DNA of 51,270 nucleotides. Source: Fimenecus sp045602655 (GTDB lineage: Bacteria > Bacillota > Clostridia > Oscillospirales > Acutalibacteraceae). How positions within the stretch are numbered: the stretch's first letter is position 1; each line of letters opens with the position of its first letter. Under the pieces are notes generated by a model that did no database searches, was not told the origin of the DNA, and saw nothing but the letters and a program-made list of their open reading frames with translations. The position numbers and the translations under genes are program-made. This document shows positions 39,995 through 47,173 of the stretch, piece after piece. The stretch covers positions 1-51,270 of the forward strand of contig JAZSBY010000056.1 in NCBI GenBank assembly GCA_045602655.1, written 5' to 3'.

Positions 39995-40043
39995 ATTATA
40001 CTATATCTTTGTTACTCTAATTGTGAACAAATTGTAAACTTTA
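39995..40043 (-). promoter_or_regulatory. Promoter with upstream 21-bp box (copy 3)
   Basis: TATAAT (40000-39995) without good -35 box; the box GTGAACAAATTGTAAAC (40023-40043, plus-strand reading) lies 22 bp upstream, one helical turn less than at copies 1 and 2. It would drive the tRNA and the nuclease operon. Confidence 0.55.
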
Positions 40044-40214
40044 GAATAACTCTTGTTGCCTATCAGCTAAATGTTTCTTCCAGCAGACTTCACCATAACC
40101 ACGCTCTTGTGCTTCAAGTGCCTTTAAGCGTCTGCCACATCTAATGCACTTACCGTATGTTTTCTTATTAGTATTTATCCACAAAGCTCCTCCACACTCA
40201 CGAACCACATTCAT
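40041..40214 (-). CDS. DUF6011-like zinc protein, 57 aa
   Basis: MNVVRECGGALWINTNKKTYG, then KCIRCGRRLKALEAQERGYGEVCWKKH: CxxCGRxL ... GxGxxC is the DUF6011 pattern of one zinc site. It starts inside the end of the delta-subunit gene (ATGA overlap). This small gene is real because the frame, overlap and motif agree. Function unknown; the same motif ends the protein at 48136. Confidence 0.75.
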   Translation of the reverse strand: MNVVRECGGALWINTNKKTYGKCIRCGRRLKALEAQERGYGEVCWKKHLADRQQELF

Positions 40215-41134
40215 AGAATACTCACCAACAGATATTCAACTGACATACTATCGTCAATCTGACCTGATACAATTCCTTTCTGCAATTTGAAGATTAGATG
40301 CAATATATCAACTAACTCTCCTATGCTGTAATGACCGCATTTATCTTTAGCACATTTTACTTGCCACTTTGATAGTCCAGTGCTACTGCATATATCATCA
40401 CTTTCACAGGCTTGTACTTGTAACACTTGTTTAGTATTACTATACAAAACATTCAGTATTACTAAACTCGCCTCTCCTACTGCATAACATTGTTGCAATA
40501 GATTATATACTCGGCTAATTTGTCTTTTTAAAATAGCATCCACTAAGTCAAAAATAGCATCTGCGGGAGGCTGATATATTATACCATCATTAACTAAAAT
40601 TTCAAACGCTTCATCATCAGATAGATTAGTTTCCTGTGCATATCGTTGTATCTTGTCGATTTCTAATAAGATGCGTGAATAATCATTCTCGCACATAGCG
40701 ATAAAACGCTCACAATTAGTCTTATTTAAGCGTATCAACTTGCGTATATATGTTGATAGCACTTCGCTTGATAAATGCTCAAATTCGACGATTTTATCAC
40801 TATTGTTTTTATACCATTTTGTTCGCTTATCTACATTTGTCAGAAGATGAATAACTATGTTGTCACCAAGCAAACTAAAGTCAATATCGTTATTCAAAAT
40901 ATCCTTATCGTCACGAATGACATAAACAGCATTTCCGTCAAATAATGATGGATTGATAATGTCTTGCCAAACATCAGATAACTTATCTGCTCTAATAACC
41001 TGGCAACACTTAACCTCTGCAATCTTGTTTATGTATATTCTCTGTACCTCTATTTCTTCGCCAGTGAATACATAGTATGACTGCAAATTGTTATCCTTAA
41101 TCTGTTGTCTAACATCGAGAACGGTCACATCCAC
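40211..41134 (-). CDS. holA: DNA polymerase III delta subunit-like, 307 aa
   Basis: Layout of HolA: an N-terminal domain with YYVFTGEEIEVQRIYINKIAE, the LFDGNAVYVIRDDKDIL strand, then LLTNVDKRTKWYK and the helical collar (CENDYSRILLEIDKIQRYA, FDLVDAILKRQISRVYNLLQQCY). These are the phrases of the delta fold: an ATPase-like domain without Walker A, and a wrench that opens the clamp. It overlaps delta-prime by 10 nt. With delta-prime and DnaX it makes a loader pentamer for the clamp encoded at 48851. Confidence 0.88.
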   Translation of the reverse strand: MDVTVLDVRQQIKDNNLQSYYVFTGEEIEVQRIYINKIAEVKCCQVIRADKLSDVWQDIINPSLFDGNAVYVIRDDKDILNNDIDFSLLGDNIVIHLLTNVDKRTKWYKNNSDKIVEFEHLSSEVLSTYIRKLIRLNKTNCERFIAMCENDYSRILLEIDKIQRYAQETNLSDDEAFEILVNDGIIYQPPADAIFDLVDAILKRQISRVYNLLQQCYAVGEASLVILNVLYSNTKQVLQVQACESDDICSSTGLSKWQVKCAKDKCGHYSIGELVDILHLIFKLQKGIVSGQIDDSMSVEYLLVSIL

Positions 41135-41943
41135 TCACTCCTTATATTAAGTAACCAATTATCAAAAAGCATCTGCTTATTAACACTCTTATATGCCAAT
41201 TCTTGTAAAGCATCTCCTGTTATTGCAATAGCATGAGCATATTTGATTGGGTCCTCATTATGTCCTCTATCTATACAAGCTGACCTAAATGCTTTCCAAA
41301 ATAATTTTAAATCGTACTTATTTTCCTCATCTTTGAGTGCTATCTTATCCGCTATCTTAAATGCGTTGCTACCAGATACTTCGGCTATATTATCTATGAC
41401 ACATTCCACATACTTACTGAATGCCTCAATATCATATTCTAACAACTGCTTTATCTCACCGATATTAGATGTGGCATCAATAACAAAATCGAAAATCTCA
41501 TCAGAATACTGCGTGGGCAACATTTCTATATAATCACACTTATCTTCATACGAATAAGGCTCCATCATATATGTAACACCTCTACTTCGTATAGTAGGTA
41601 AGATATTATCAAGATTTGCACAGGTAAGAATAAAATACGCATTTCTTGGAGGTTCTTCTGTTACTTTGAGAAGTGAGTTTGCAGATGCGGACGACATATT
41701 ATCACAATCAGTGAACGCATAAATAACAGGCAAATCTACTTTATACGCATTATCTATTACATCTCTAACCTCATCTGCCTTTGTTCCAACAAATGCAACT
41801 GCACAGTTAAGCGATGTTGCTATATCCCAAATAAGTGTGTGTCTGCCACTTCCTTTTTCACCTATCAGAATTGAAAAACGAGGAAACTTATCTCGTTCTA
41901 TCTGACCGTGTATCTTTTTAATCAGTTCTCTTTGACCTATCAT
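41125..41943 (-). CDS. holB: DNA polymerase III delta-prime subunit-like, 272 aa
   Basis: Starts MIGQRELIKKIHGQIERDKFPRFSILIGEKGSGRHTLIWDIATSL. The P-loop GEKGSGRHT keeps the Gly pattern but has Arg-His in place of Lys-Thr, so ATP binding is doubtful, as in many delta-prime proteins. LLKVTEEPPRNAYFILTCANLDNILPTIRSRG has the SRx arginine-finger region (SRG instead of SRC). ATGA overlap with dnaX and AAAGGAGAAAT before it. Confidence 0.88.
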   Translation of the reverse strand: MIGQRELIKKIHGQIERDKFPRFSILIGEKGSGRHTLIWDIATSLNCAVAFVGTKADEVRDVIDNAYKVDLPVIYAFTDCDNMSSASANSLLKVTEEPPRNAYFILTCANLDNILPTIRSRGVTYMMEPYSYEDKCDYIEMLPTQYSDEIFDFVIDATSNIGEIKQLLEYDIEAFSKYVECVIDNIAEVSGSNAFKIADKIALKDEENKYDLKLFWKAFRSACIDRGHNEDPIKYAHAIAITGDALQELAYKSVNKQMLFDNWLLNIRSEWM

Positions 41944-42941
41944 ATTTCTCCTTTCGTTATACACCATGCTTCTATTCTTGATTTAGGGTTAGTATCCCAT
42001 TTAATATCTGCCTGTAACTTAATCAAACTTGTAAGCAATCCGTTTGCATCTGGATTAAAATTATCAAATACTTCACGAATTTTATCATTAAGTGGACACT
42101 CTAAATAATTATCTGCACCAAGAAGATACTTATTCAAATCAAGTACGAAGTTGGTAAAACTCTTAATAAACTGCTTTAAGTCATATCCGCTCATATACAC
42201 ATCATTAACAGTGCGTACCATCTCTTTTGTATCATCATTTGAATACGCATTAAGTAAATCGCACATGACATCATAATCAGCTATGCCAAGTGCAGTTGTA
42301 ATATTATCAAGCGTCAAATCATCAGAATATGCAAGGCACTTATCAAGCATAGTCAACGCATCACGCATACCGCCTTGTGCTAACTTTGAAATATATTCAA
42401 GTCCAATCTTCTCTTTACTATTCGGATATTCTTTTGACATGACATAACACAATCTAAGGAATATCTGTTGCTGACTTATTCTCTGAAAATCAAATCTTTG
42501 AACACGAGAAAGAATTGTCTTAGGTATCTTATGTGGGTCTGTCGTACACATTATAAAAATAGACTTCTTAGGCGGTTCTTCAAGAACTTTAAGCATAGCT
42601 TGCCAAGCGTTATTAGAAAGTGCATGAACCTCATCCATTATGAATACTCGATACTCACTATCTAATGATGCGGTCTTTGACTGTTCTATAATCTCCCTTA
42701 CATCATCTACACTATTATTACTTGCCGCATCTAATTCTGTTGGAATGCCTTTACCCTTATTAATCTCATTGGCAAATATTCTTGCACAAGTTGTCTTTCC
42801 AGTTCCAGCTCCGCCACAAAATAAATAAGCGTTCTTAATTTCTCCAGAATTTAACTGTTGTTGTAAAATGACTTTGGTAGCCGATTGCTCGACTACCTCA
42901 TCAAAAGTTTTTGGACGATATTTAATTGCTAACGACTGCAT
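41940..42941 (-). CDS. dnaX: DNA polymerase III gamma/tau-like ATPase (DnaX), 333 aa
   Basis: YRPKTFDEVVEQ, Walker A GGAGTGKTT (about 43-51), Walker B VFIMDEVHALS, sensor 1 IMCTTDPHKIPKTILSRVQRFDF (SRV instead of SRC), sensor 2 QGGMRDALTMLDK. The usual zinc-binding insert between Walker A and ELDAASN is absent: INKGKGIPTELDAASNNSVDDVREII runs straight on. The protein is also short (333 residues, no tau tail). It is the motor of a compact phage clamp loader. TAATG overlap with the membrane gene. Confidence 0.93.
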   Translation of the reverse strand: MQSLAIKYRPKTFDEVVEQSATKVILQQQLNSGEIKNAYLFCGGAGTGKTTCARIFANEINKGKGIPTELDAASNNSVDDVREIIEQSKTASLDSEYRVFIMDEVHALSNNAWQAMLKVLEEPPKKSIFIMCTTDPHKIPKTILSRVQRFDFQRISQQQIFLRLCYVMSKEYPNSKEKIGLEYISKLAQGGMRDALTMLDKCLAYSDDLTLDNITTALGIADYDVMCDLLNAYSNDDTKEMVRTVNDVYMSGYDLKQFIKSFTNFVLDLNKYLLGADNYLECPLNDKIREVFDNFNPDANGLLTSLIKLQADIKWDTNPKSRIEAWCITKGEI

Positions 42942-43159
42942 TAAAATCCCTCCGAATTAGGGTAACTAAATGTTGTTGCAACATGATTGCCATCTTCAAC
43001 AAAATCAGCTCTGTCACTGTTATTCATAACAATCTCTACAAACTGCTTGGCAATAATGCTATTTGCCTTATTTGCTTTATACGCACTATAAATAGCGATA
43101 GCTGTTACCAACAGAGAAAAGAATGTTACACAACTAAGGATAATTATTGCAGTTATCAT
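42941..43159 (-). CDS. Small membrane protein, 72 aa
   Basis: One transmembrane helix (residues about 2-27: ITAIIILSCVTFFSLLVTAIAIYSAY), then a basic and polar tail. GGGGAGGATAAAGAAGT precedes the ATG. It sits between a winged-helix protein and dnaX with short overlaps, so its expression is tied to the replication operon. Role unknown; could anchor a replication component. Confidence 0.65.
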   Translation of the reverse strand: MITAIIILSCVTFFSLLVTAIAIYSAYKANKANSIIAKQFVEIVMNNSDRADFVEDGNHVATTFSYPNSEGF

Positions 43160-43407
43160 ACTTCTTTATCCTCCCCAATATATACATACTTTGCATACTT
43201 ACAAGATGCTCCATCAATAGTTTTTCCATCAATCATAACTGTACGAATGTCATGGTGCTTTCTCAAGTCAAAAATAATAGCAGAAAGTCTTGTAATGTCG
43301 CAACGCTTGCCTGTATCAGAGTCAATAAAGTTGTATGCTTCCTTCTGCGTGATACTACCATTCTCTTTCAGATACCGCAAAACTCTGGCGTGATGATTGT
43401 TCTTCAT
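43156..43407 (-). CDS. Winged helix-turn-helix protein, 83 aa
   Basis: HARVLRYLKENGSITQKEAYNFIDSDTGKRCDITRLSAIIFDLRKHHDIRTVMIDGK matches the small phage HTH type where ITQKEA and ITRLSAIIFDLRK form the recognition pair (helix_turn_helix domain PF14090-like). GAGAGGTAAACAAC precedes the ATG. A promoter filled with a dyad lies 50 nt upstream (43456-43484), so it may autoregulate the clamp-loader operon. Confidence 0.75.
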   Translation of the reverse strand: MKNNHHARVLRYLKENGSITQKEAYNFIDSDTGKRCDITRLSAIIFDLRKHHDIRTVMIDGKTIDGASCKYAKYVYIGEDKEV

Positions 43408-43455
43408 GTTGTTTACCTCTCAAATAAATTTATTGTAGCATTAAACTACTCTTAC

Positions 43456-43484
43456 AGTATAACATAATGAAACATTATAGTAAA
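43456..43484 (-). promoter_or_regulatory. Promoter whose spacer is a dyad operator
   Basis: TTTACT (43484-43479), 17 bp, TATACT (43461-43456) with an extended TG. The whole spacer is the dyad ATAATG-AAA-CATTAT (43464-43478), so a dimeric repressor bound there would block RNA polymerase. Transcribes the HTH, membrane, dnaX, holB, holA genes. Confidence 0.6.
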
Positions 43485-43505
43485 TGTTCTTATGTTACAA
43501 TTTTG

Positions 43506-43889
43506 TTAAATTTTCTTTTCCCAATACCCACAGTATCCGTCATATTCAAAATTTTTGGCATGAGTAACATCGCAGGTATGAATACATATATCTGATTTAC
43601 AATTCTTGCATTTCTTTCGGTCACACAAAAAATGAACTGGAGCTTTTACACTGTCTGACCCGCAGCCACTTATTAAAGTCCACATCTTATCATCTGGAAT
43701 ATTAAAATAATTTTGCACATCTTTCCAAAATTCTGTTTTGCCGTACGATGAGCCATTTTCTACTTGAGCAATATATTGTCGAGTGTATCCCAATCTTGTT
43801 GCTAATTCTTCCTGAGACCAACATCTATCCGCTCTTAGTCTATAAAAAGCATAATTATATTTCCCGCTATATACTTTATTTTTTCTCAC
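43506..43889 (-). CDS. XRE-family HTH regulator with Cys-rich tail, 127 aa
   Basis: GTG start, supported by GAGGTGATGATTT. Residues 12-60 (YNYAFYRLRADRCWSQEELATRLGYTRQYIAQVENGSSYGK) are a classic XRE helix-turn-helix. The C-terminal half has eight cysteines (HFLCDRKKCKNCKSDICIHTC ... GYCGYW), likely a zinc site, an unusual fusion for this family. It may repress the nearby dyad promoter (43456-43484). It overlaps the stop of the tiny membrane gene (GTGA). Confidence 0.8.
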   Translation of the reverse strand: MRKNKVYSGKYNYAFYRLRADRCWSQEELATRLGYTRQYIAQVENGSSYGKTEFWKDVQNYFNIPDDKMWTLISGCGSDSVKAPVHFLCDRKKCKNCKSDICIHTCDVTHAKNFEYDGYCGYWEKKI

Positions 43890-43990
43890 AAATCATCACC
43901 TCTTGCATCTCGAATAATCATCACTACTCCGATAGCACCAATAAACACTCCGCAAGTAAATGATATTACTACTGCTAATAATGTACTCAT
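43886..43990 (-). CDS. Tiny membrane protein, 34 aa
   Basis: The start overlaps the previous stop (TAATG) and the end overlaps the GTG of the XRE gene. Peptide MSTLLAVVISFTCGVFIGAI then GVVMIIRDARGDDL: one membrane helix. The overlaps on both sides make a real coding role likely despite the size. Function unknown. Confidence 0.6.
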   Translation of the reverse strand: MSTLLAVVISFTCGVFIGAIGVVMIIRDARGDDL

Positions 43991-44286
43991 TATCTATCTC
44001 TTCCTCTCATTTCTGCACCGCACTTCGGGCAATAATTATGCCAATGGTCTTTTGCCCCACATATCGAGCATTGATATTCTTCTGCCCAATACTCATTCAT
44101 ATCACCTGTATCTATCCACTCGCCTTGCGGTCTATCACTTGTTGCATTTTCTGCAACAACTGTCGGCGCATTGTCGATTGTTGCAACGGCTACAACATCA
44201 ACATCTTCAATTTCTAATCCATTACATACTTGAGTTGTAAATTTATGCTTTTTCAACTCACTTCTACTGATTAAATTATCACTCAT
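43990..44286 (-). CDS. Zinc-ribbon protein (NLISR ... PQGEW type), 98 aa
   Basis: Begins MSDNLISRSELKKHKFTTQVCNGLEIEDVDVVAVATIDNAPTVV, then RPQGEWIDTGDMNEYW and a zinc ribbon (YQCSICGAKDHWHNYCPKCGAEM). This combination is common in Clostridial phages and elements, with unknown role. Related proteins at 44718 and 45041 in the same cluster share PQGEW or PEGRW plus ribbon. Confidence 0.75.
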   Translation of the reverse strand: MSDNLISRSELKKHKFTTQVCNGLEIEDVDVVAVATIDNAPTVVAENATSDRPQGEWIDTGDMNEYWAEEYQCSICGAKDHWHNYCPKCGAEMRGRDR

Positions 44287-44569
44287 TCTCCACCTCCTTC
44301 AAATCAAATGTTTGACTTATAGCCAATGCCATTGACTGTACGAATGTTTCATCATCAGATAAATCATTTCTACCTATCATCACTAACATTCCGTGTACTA
44401 CTTCGTGAATGAGGGTTTGAGCATAGATTTCTGCTGACAAACCATTTCGCATTTCAATGATGCCTTTATCGTGAGATATTCTACCTAAACAAATACCTCC
44501 ATCGGCATAAGCATCAATCACTTCTTTATCTATAATTATGAATGGAACTCCGCATATTTTAATTGTCAT
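44279..44569 (-). CDS. HExxH metallopeptidase-like small protein, 96 aa
   Basis: I start at MTIKICGVPF after AAAGGAGTCAGAGA. Residues about 61-66 (IHEVVHG) carry HExxH, followed by DDETFV with a possible third ligand Glu about 15 residues on. This is the layout of phage ImmA/M78-like or SprT-like small metallopeptidases, where ImmA-type enzymes cleave XRE repressors. An XRE protein lies 390 nt away. Activity is inferred only. Confidence 0.6.
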   Translation of the reverse strand: MTIKICGVPFIIIDKEVIDAYADGGICLGRISHDKGIIEMRNGLSAEIYAQTLIHEVVHGMLVMIGRNDLSDDETFVQSMALAISQTFDLKEVENE

Positions 44570-44595
44570 TCTCTGACTCCTTTTCCTCAATTTCC

Positions 44596-44721
44596 TCAAT
44601 AATCAACGGCAACTACCTCATAATTGCACATAACAACTATTGGATAATCTGGATGTTCTGCTATCAATGCCTTCAATTCATCCGTTTGTTTAGTAAACAT
44701 ATTCAAGGGTTTAAATTTCAT
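44596..44721 (-). CDS. Tiny protein, 41 aa
   Basis: Start at MKFKPLNMFTKQTDELKALI after AAAGGAGACCGAA; ATGA overlap with the previous gene. Short strand-helix-strand pattern ending MCNYEVVAVDY. Coding signals are good; function unknown. Confidence 0.55.
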   Translation of the reverse strand: MKFKPLNMFTKQTDELKALIAEHPDYPIVVMCNYEVVAVDY

Positions 44722-44951
44722 TTTCGGTCTCCTTTCATCTCGTAACGAGCTCCCTTTTTCATCTTCGCACCGCAGTTCAAGCAATAATCGCCTCCACGAG
44801 CTTTATCAAACCCACAGCACGGACAAAGATGATACATGCCGACGAACGTTCCCTCATCGTCAATAAGCTTGTAGCTCTTTCGGGTGATTATCCAACGACC
44901 TTCGGGCTGATTTTCTGCTGCGTCGACTCTCATTTTTCTGGCAAAACTCAT
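44718..44951 (-). CDS. Zinc-ribbon protein (PEGRW type), 77 aa
   Basis: Chosen start MSFARKMRVDAAENQPEGRWIITRK follows GAGAGGAGAAATATAGAT. Then LCPCCGFDKARGGDYCLNCGAKMKKG, a CPCC...CLNC ribbon. It is the short member of the PQGEW-ribbon group with the NLISR part missing. Confidence 0.7.
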   Translation of the reverse strand: MSFARKMRVDAAENQPEGRWIITRKSYKLIDDEGTFVGMYHLCPCCGFDKARGGDYCLNCGAKMKKGARYEMKGDRK

Positions 44952-45040
44952 ATCTATATTTCTCCTCTCAAAAATCTCCTTTTTTCCCACACCTAACGCT
45001 TATCCAATAACCTCTAAACGACCATTGAATATGTGTAATC

Positions 45041-45457
45041 TTAAAGCCCCTTGTTTTTAGCCAAATTAGAATACTCATTCTCTGCCTCCATTCTTGCACC
45101 ACAGTTAGAACAGAAGTTATCAGGTATTGTTCTCGCCCACTTTATAGACCACCCGCCACAATTCTTACACTTATGTTCGATTACATTCATTCCCATTCGT
45201 AAAATATTTCCACATGAGAAAATATGACTTTCTTCCCACTCACCTTGCGGTCTTTCTTCCTTGCCTCTTTCATAACCCGACATATAACCCTTGTCATACA
45301 TTTCATAGCCTTCTTTGTTTGGTATAGCATCTACTGTCGGGGCATTGTCGATAATAGCGTCAATAGCATCATTCCAACCTTGTTGATAGTCTCCAACAAG
45401 CGGAATTGGAAACTTGTGTTCTTTCAAAGCACTACGGCTGATTAAATCGTTATTCAT
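45041..45457 (-). CDS. Zinc-ribbon protein (NDLISR ... PQGEW type), 138 aa
   Basis: MNNDLISRSALKEHKFPIPLVGDYQQGWNDAIDAIIDNAPTVDAI, RPQGEWEESHIFSCG, and a ribbon CKNCGG ... NFCSNCGARM. Long version of the protein at 43990; the two share the order NDLISR, IDNAPTV, PQGEW, ribbon. AAGGAGGCAGAGA before the ATG. Function unknown for this Clostridial family. Confidence 0.75.
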   Translation of the reverse strand: MNNDLISRSALKEHKFPIPLVGDYQQGWNDAIDAIIDNAPTVDAIPNKEGYEMYDKGYMSGYERGKEERPQGEWEESHIFSCGNILRMGMNVIEHKCKNCGGWSIKWARTIPDNFCSNCGARMEAENEYSNLAKNKGL

Positions 45458-45575
45458 TCTCTGCCTCCTTTTCATCCTTCATTTCGTCTGAACACCCTAA
45501 GATATTTGGATACTTTTCTTTATACCTCTTGCAAGTATAGCGAAGCCCACATCTTTCACATTCAATCACAGTCAT
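45450..45575 (-). CDS. Tiny zinc-finger protein, 41 aa
   Basis: I start at MTVIECERCGLRYTCKRYKEKYP, with GGGAGGCAGACA before it. CxxC, C, and later Cys in LGCSDEM. The acidic end (KDEKEAENE) overlaps the next gene. Small but well supported by site and overlap. Confidence 0.6.
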   Translation of the reverse strand: MTVIECERCGLRYTCKRYKEKYPNILGCSDEMKDEKEAENE

Positions 45576-45714
45576 TGTCTGCCTCCCAATGTTCACAGCT
45601 ATACTCCATGCACTGCACATAACCGATAAATGATCCGTCAAGCTCACAATGGCACTCAATGTCAGGAACTTCGCCTGTCCTTATGTTGTGTCCGCAATTA
45701 CAACAGACCTTCAT
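45562..45714 (-). CDS. Small cysteine-rich zinc protein, 50 aa
   Basis: MKVCCNCGHNIRTGEVPDIECHC, then ELDGSFIGYVQCMEYSCEHWEADND. CNCGxNIRTGE is a pattern known from many Clostridial mobile elements. Four or more cysteines and one His give a zinc site. The frame overlaps the next gene by 14 nt. Function unknown. Confidence 0.7.
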   Translation of the reverse strand: MKVCCNCGHNIRTGEVPDIECHCELDGSFIGYVQCMEYSCEHWEADNDCD

Positions 45715-45715
45715 T

Positions 45716-45997
45716 CTATGCCTCCTTTTTGTCAACAATAATGGTATCGCCTGTTATAACAAACTCAACATTCATGGTGGGTAAGGCATCAATGCTAAGC
45801 TCAATATCAACATGATGAGTATATATTGGTGCAATAATAACCTTGTCATCTACCTTGACCTTAATATATGTCTTTTGTCTGCAAGTTGAAGAAATATCAA
45901 TGTCGCAAAAATCATATATTATACTGCCACAGAAATTACATCTGCCATAATCGTCAAGAATAGCTCCACAGTTAGGACAATTAGCAACTCGTTTCAT
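45716..45997 (-). CDS. Zinc-ribbon plus beta domain, 93 aa
   Basis: MKRVANCPNCGAILDDYGRCNFCGSIIYDF, a rubredoxin-like zinc ribbon (CPNC, CNFC), followed by a beta-rich domain (TYIKVKVDDKVIIAPIYTHHVDIELSIDALPTMNVEFVITGDTIIVDKK). It overlaps the hydrolase gene by 17 nt. The beta domain resembles small phage protein modules with unknown role. Confidence 0.65.
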   Translation of the reverse strand: MKRVANCPNCGAILDDYGRCNFCGSIIYDFCDIDISSTCRQKTYIKVKVDDKVIIAPIYTHHVDIELSIDALPTMNVEFVITGDTIIVDKKEA

Positions 45998-46502
45998 TCT
46001 CTGTCTCCTCTATCATCGGCTCTAATGTCATGAAGTAATTCCCACCTATTCTGTCGTATGCGGTTCCGTAGTTATAGCCTCGACAGTTGAAGAACAATAC
46101 CCAGGGATATTCCTCTCCGGACTCTATCCATTCGACTGCTTCAATAACTGCAAGGTCGGACAGGTCTGTTCTGTTGGTGACAGAGTGTCCGTTCCTGACT
46201 GTGCTGAATTGACCCGGCTGTGTAAGCACCTCATACACGGTATCAGGAAATCTGCTGTCCATTACACGACACAAAATACATAACGCAATATAGCGTCGGC
46301 CCTCGGTACTATCTGTACACCTGTTACTCTCTGCCTCTACAACAGAAGAAAACAAGATAAAGCTGTCTATATCGTCAGCCATTCCTGCCATTTCTGCTCT
46401 TTGCTCTACGCTTGTTTCTTCAAAAGGTAAACACGCTTTTAAATTAAGCGGACTAAATCCTATTGATACTGCGGATAAAACTATCAAAAGTGTCTTAAAC
46501 AT
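45981..46502 (-). CDS. SleB-like cell wall hydrolase with signal peptide, 173 aa
   Basis: Residues 1-23 (MFKTLLIVLSAVSIGFSPLN) form a signal peptide or signal anchor. The domain starts at SSVVEAESNRCTDSTEGRRYIALCILCRVMDSRFPDTVYEVLTQPGQFS, with catalytic Glu near residue 57, and continues to WVLFFNCRGYNYGTAYDRIGGNYFMTLE. This is the SleB or Hydrolase_2 fold of spore and phage lysins. With its own export signal it could work without a holin. It lies in the early-type cluster and not next to the tail genes, so it may instead be for entry or peptidoglycan remodelling. Confidence 0.8.
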   Translation of the reverse strand: MFKTLLIVLSAVSIGFSPLNLKACLPFEETSVEQRAEMAGMADDIDSFILFSSVVEAESNRCTDSTEGRRYIALCILCRVMDSRFPDTVYEVLTQPGQFSTVRNGHSVTNRTDLSDLAVIEAVEWIESGEEYPWVLFFNCRGYNYGTAYDRIGGNYFMTLEPMIEETENETSC

Positions 46503-46681
46503 TATTCCTCTCCTTCCTCCTCATATTGATATGTTTCTTCTAATTCCATACATTCGCAATAAGGACAACACATCATTTCTTCATAACAAGGGTCTCCCCA
46601 AAACTCGCCTCTACTTTCACGAATAGTGCCTGACTCACACTCGTCAAATACTTCTCCGCAATCACAACACTTATACAACAT
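46502..46681 (-). CDS. Small zinc-ribbon protein, 59 aa
   Basis: MLYKCCDCGEVFDECESGTI, then DPCYEEMMCCPYCEC: CCDCG and CCPYC make a zinc ribbon. The acidic end (ETYQYEEEGEE) overlaps the hydrolase start (TAATG). GGAGGGTAAATAAAG precedes. One of the cluster of tiny ribbons. Confidence 0.7.
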   Translation of the reverse strand: MLYKCCDCGEVFDECESGTIRESRGEFWGDPCYEEMMCCPYCECMELEETYQYEEEGEE

Positions 46682-46683
46682 CT

Positions 46684-47169
46684 TTATTTACCCTCCAACA
46701 TATTGATAATTGCAACAAACACATCATAAGATACTTTACCATAAATATACTTAATCGCATCCTCTGTATTCTTATTAGCACACGCATCTATGAACGCTCT
46801 AAAATCTGCATAAGATAATTTACCATAAACTGCTTCAAAAACATCCATATTTTCAGACGGTGTTGTAACAGACTCACTAACCCCGTTAAAATGATTTTGC
46901 TTCATTTTAATATCTTTTCGATTTTGTATAGCAACATAATTTTGATGAGCCTTAAAAAACTCTGAATGACCTGTATTATAATCCACATCAAACAAATCAC
47001 AAAACTGTTGAATGATACTGTCTTTAGGCATTATCTGTCCGGTTAACCATGTGCTAACACAACTATCGCTCACATGAAATTGCTCGGCTAAATCTACCAA
47101 CTTTATTCCTACTTCTACTCTCTTTTTATTCCAAAAAGTATCCTGAAAACAATGTGCGTGGTCTGCCAT
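46684..47169 (-). CDS. HTH regulator with duplicated C-terminal motif, 161 aa
   Basis: Residues about 13-60 (WNKKRVEVGIKLVDLAEQFHVSDSCVSTWLTGQIMPKDSIIQQFCDLFDV) are an XRE-type helix-turn-helix. The C-terminal 50 residues show a tandem motif: VFEAVYGKLSYADFRAFIDAC and AIKYIYGKVSYDVFVAIINML. It is a likely DNA-binding dimer. AAAGGAGACAACTAATATT precedes. Second regulator of this region besides the one at 43506. Confidence 0.75.
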   Translation of the reverse strand: MADHAHCFQDTFWNKKRVEVGIKLVDLAEQFHVSDSCVSTWLTGQIMPKDSIIQQFCDLFDVDYNTGHSEFFKAHQNYVAIQNRKDIKMKQNHFNGVSESVTTPSENMDVFEAVYGKLSYADFRAFIDACANKNTEDAIKYIYGKVSYDVFVAIINMLEGK

Positions 47170-47173
47170 AATA

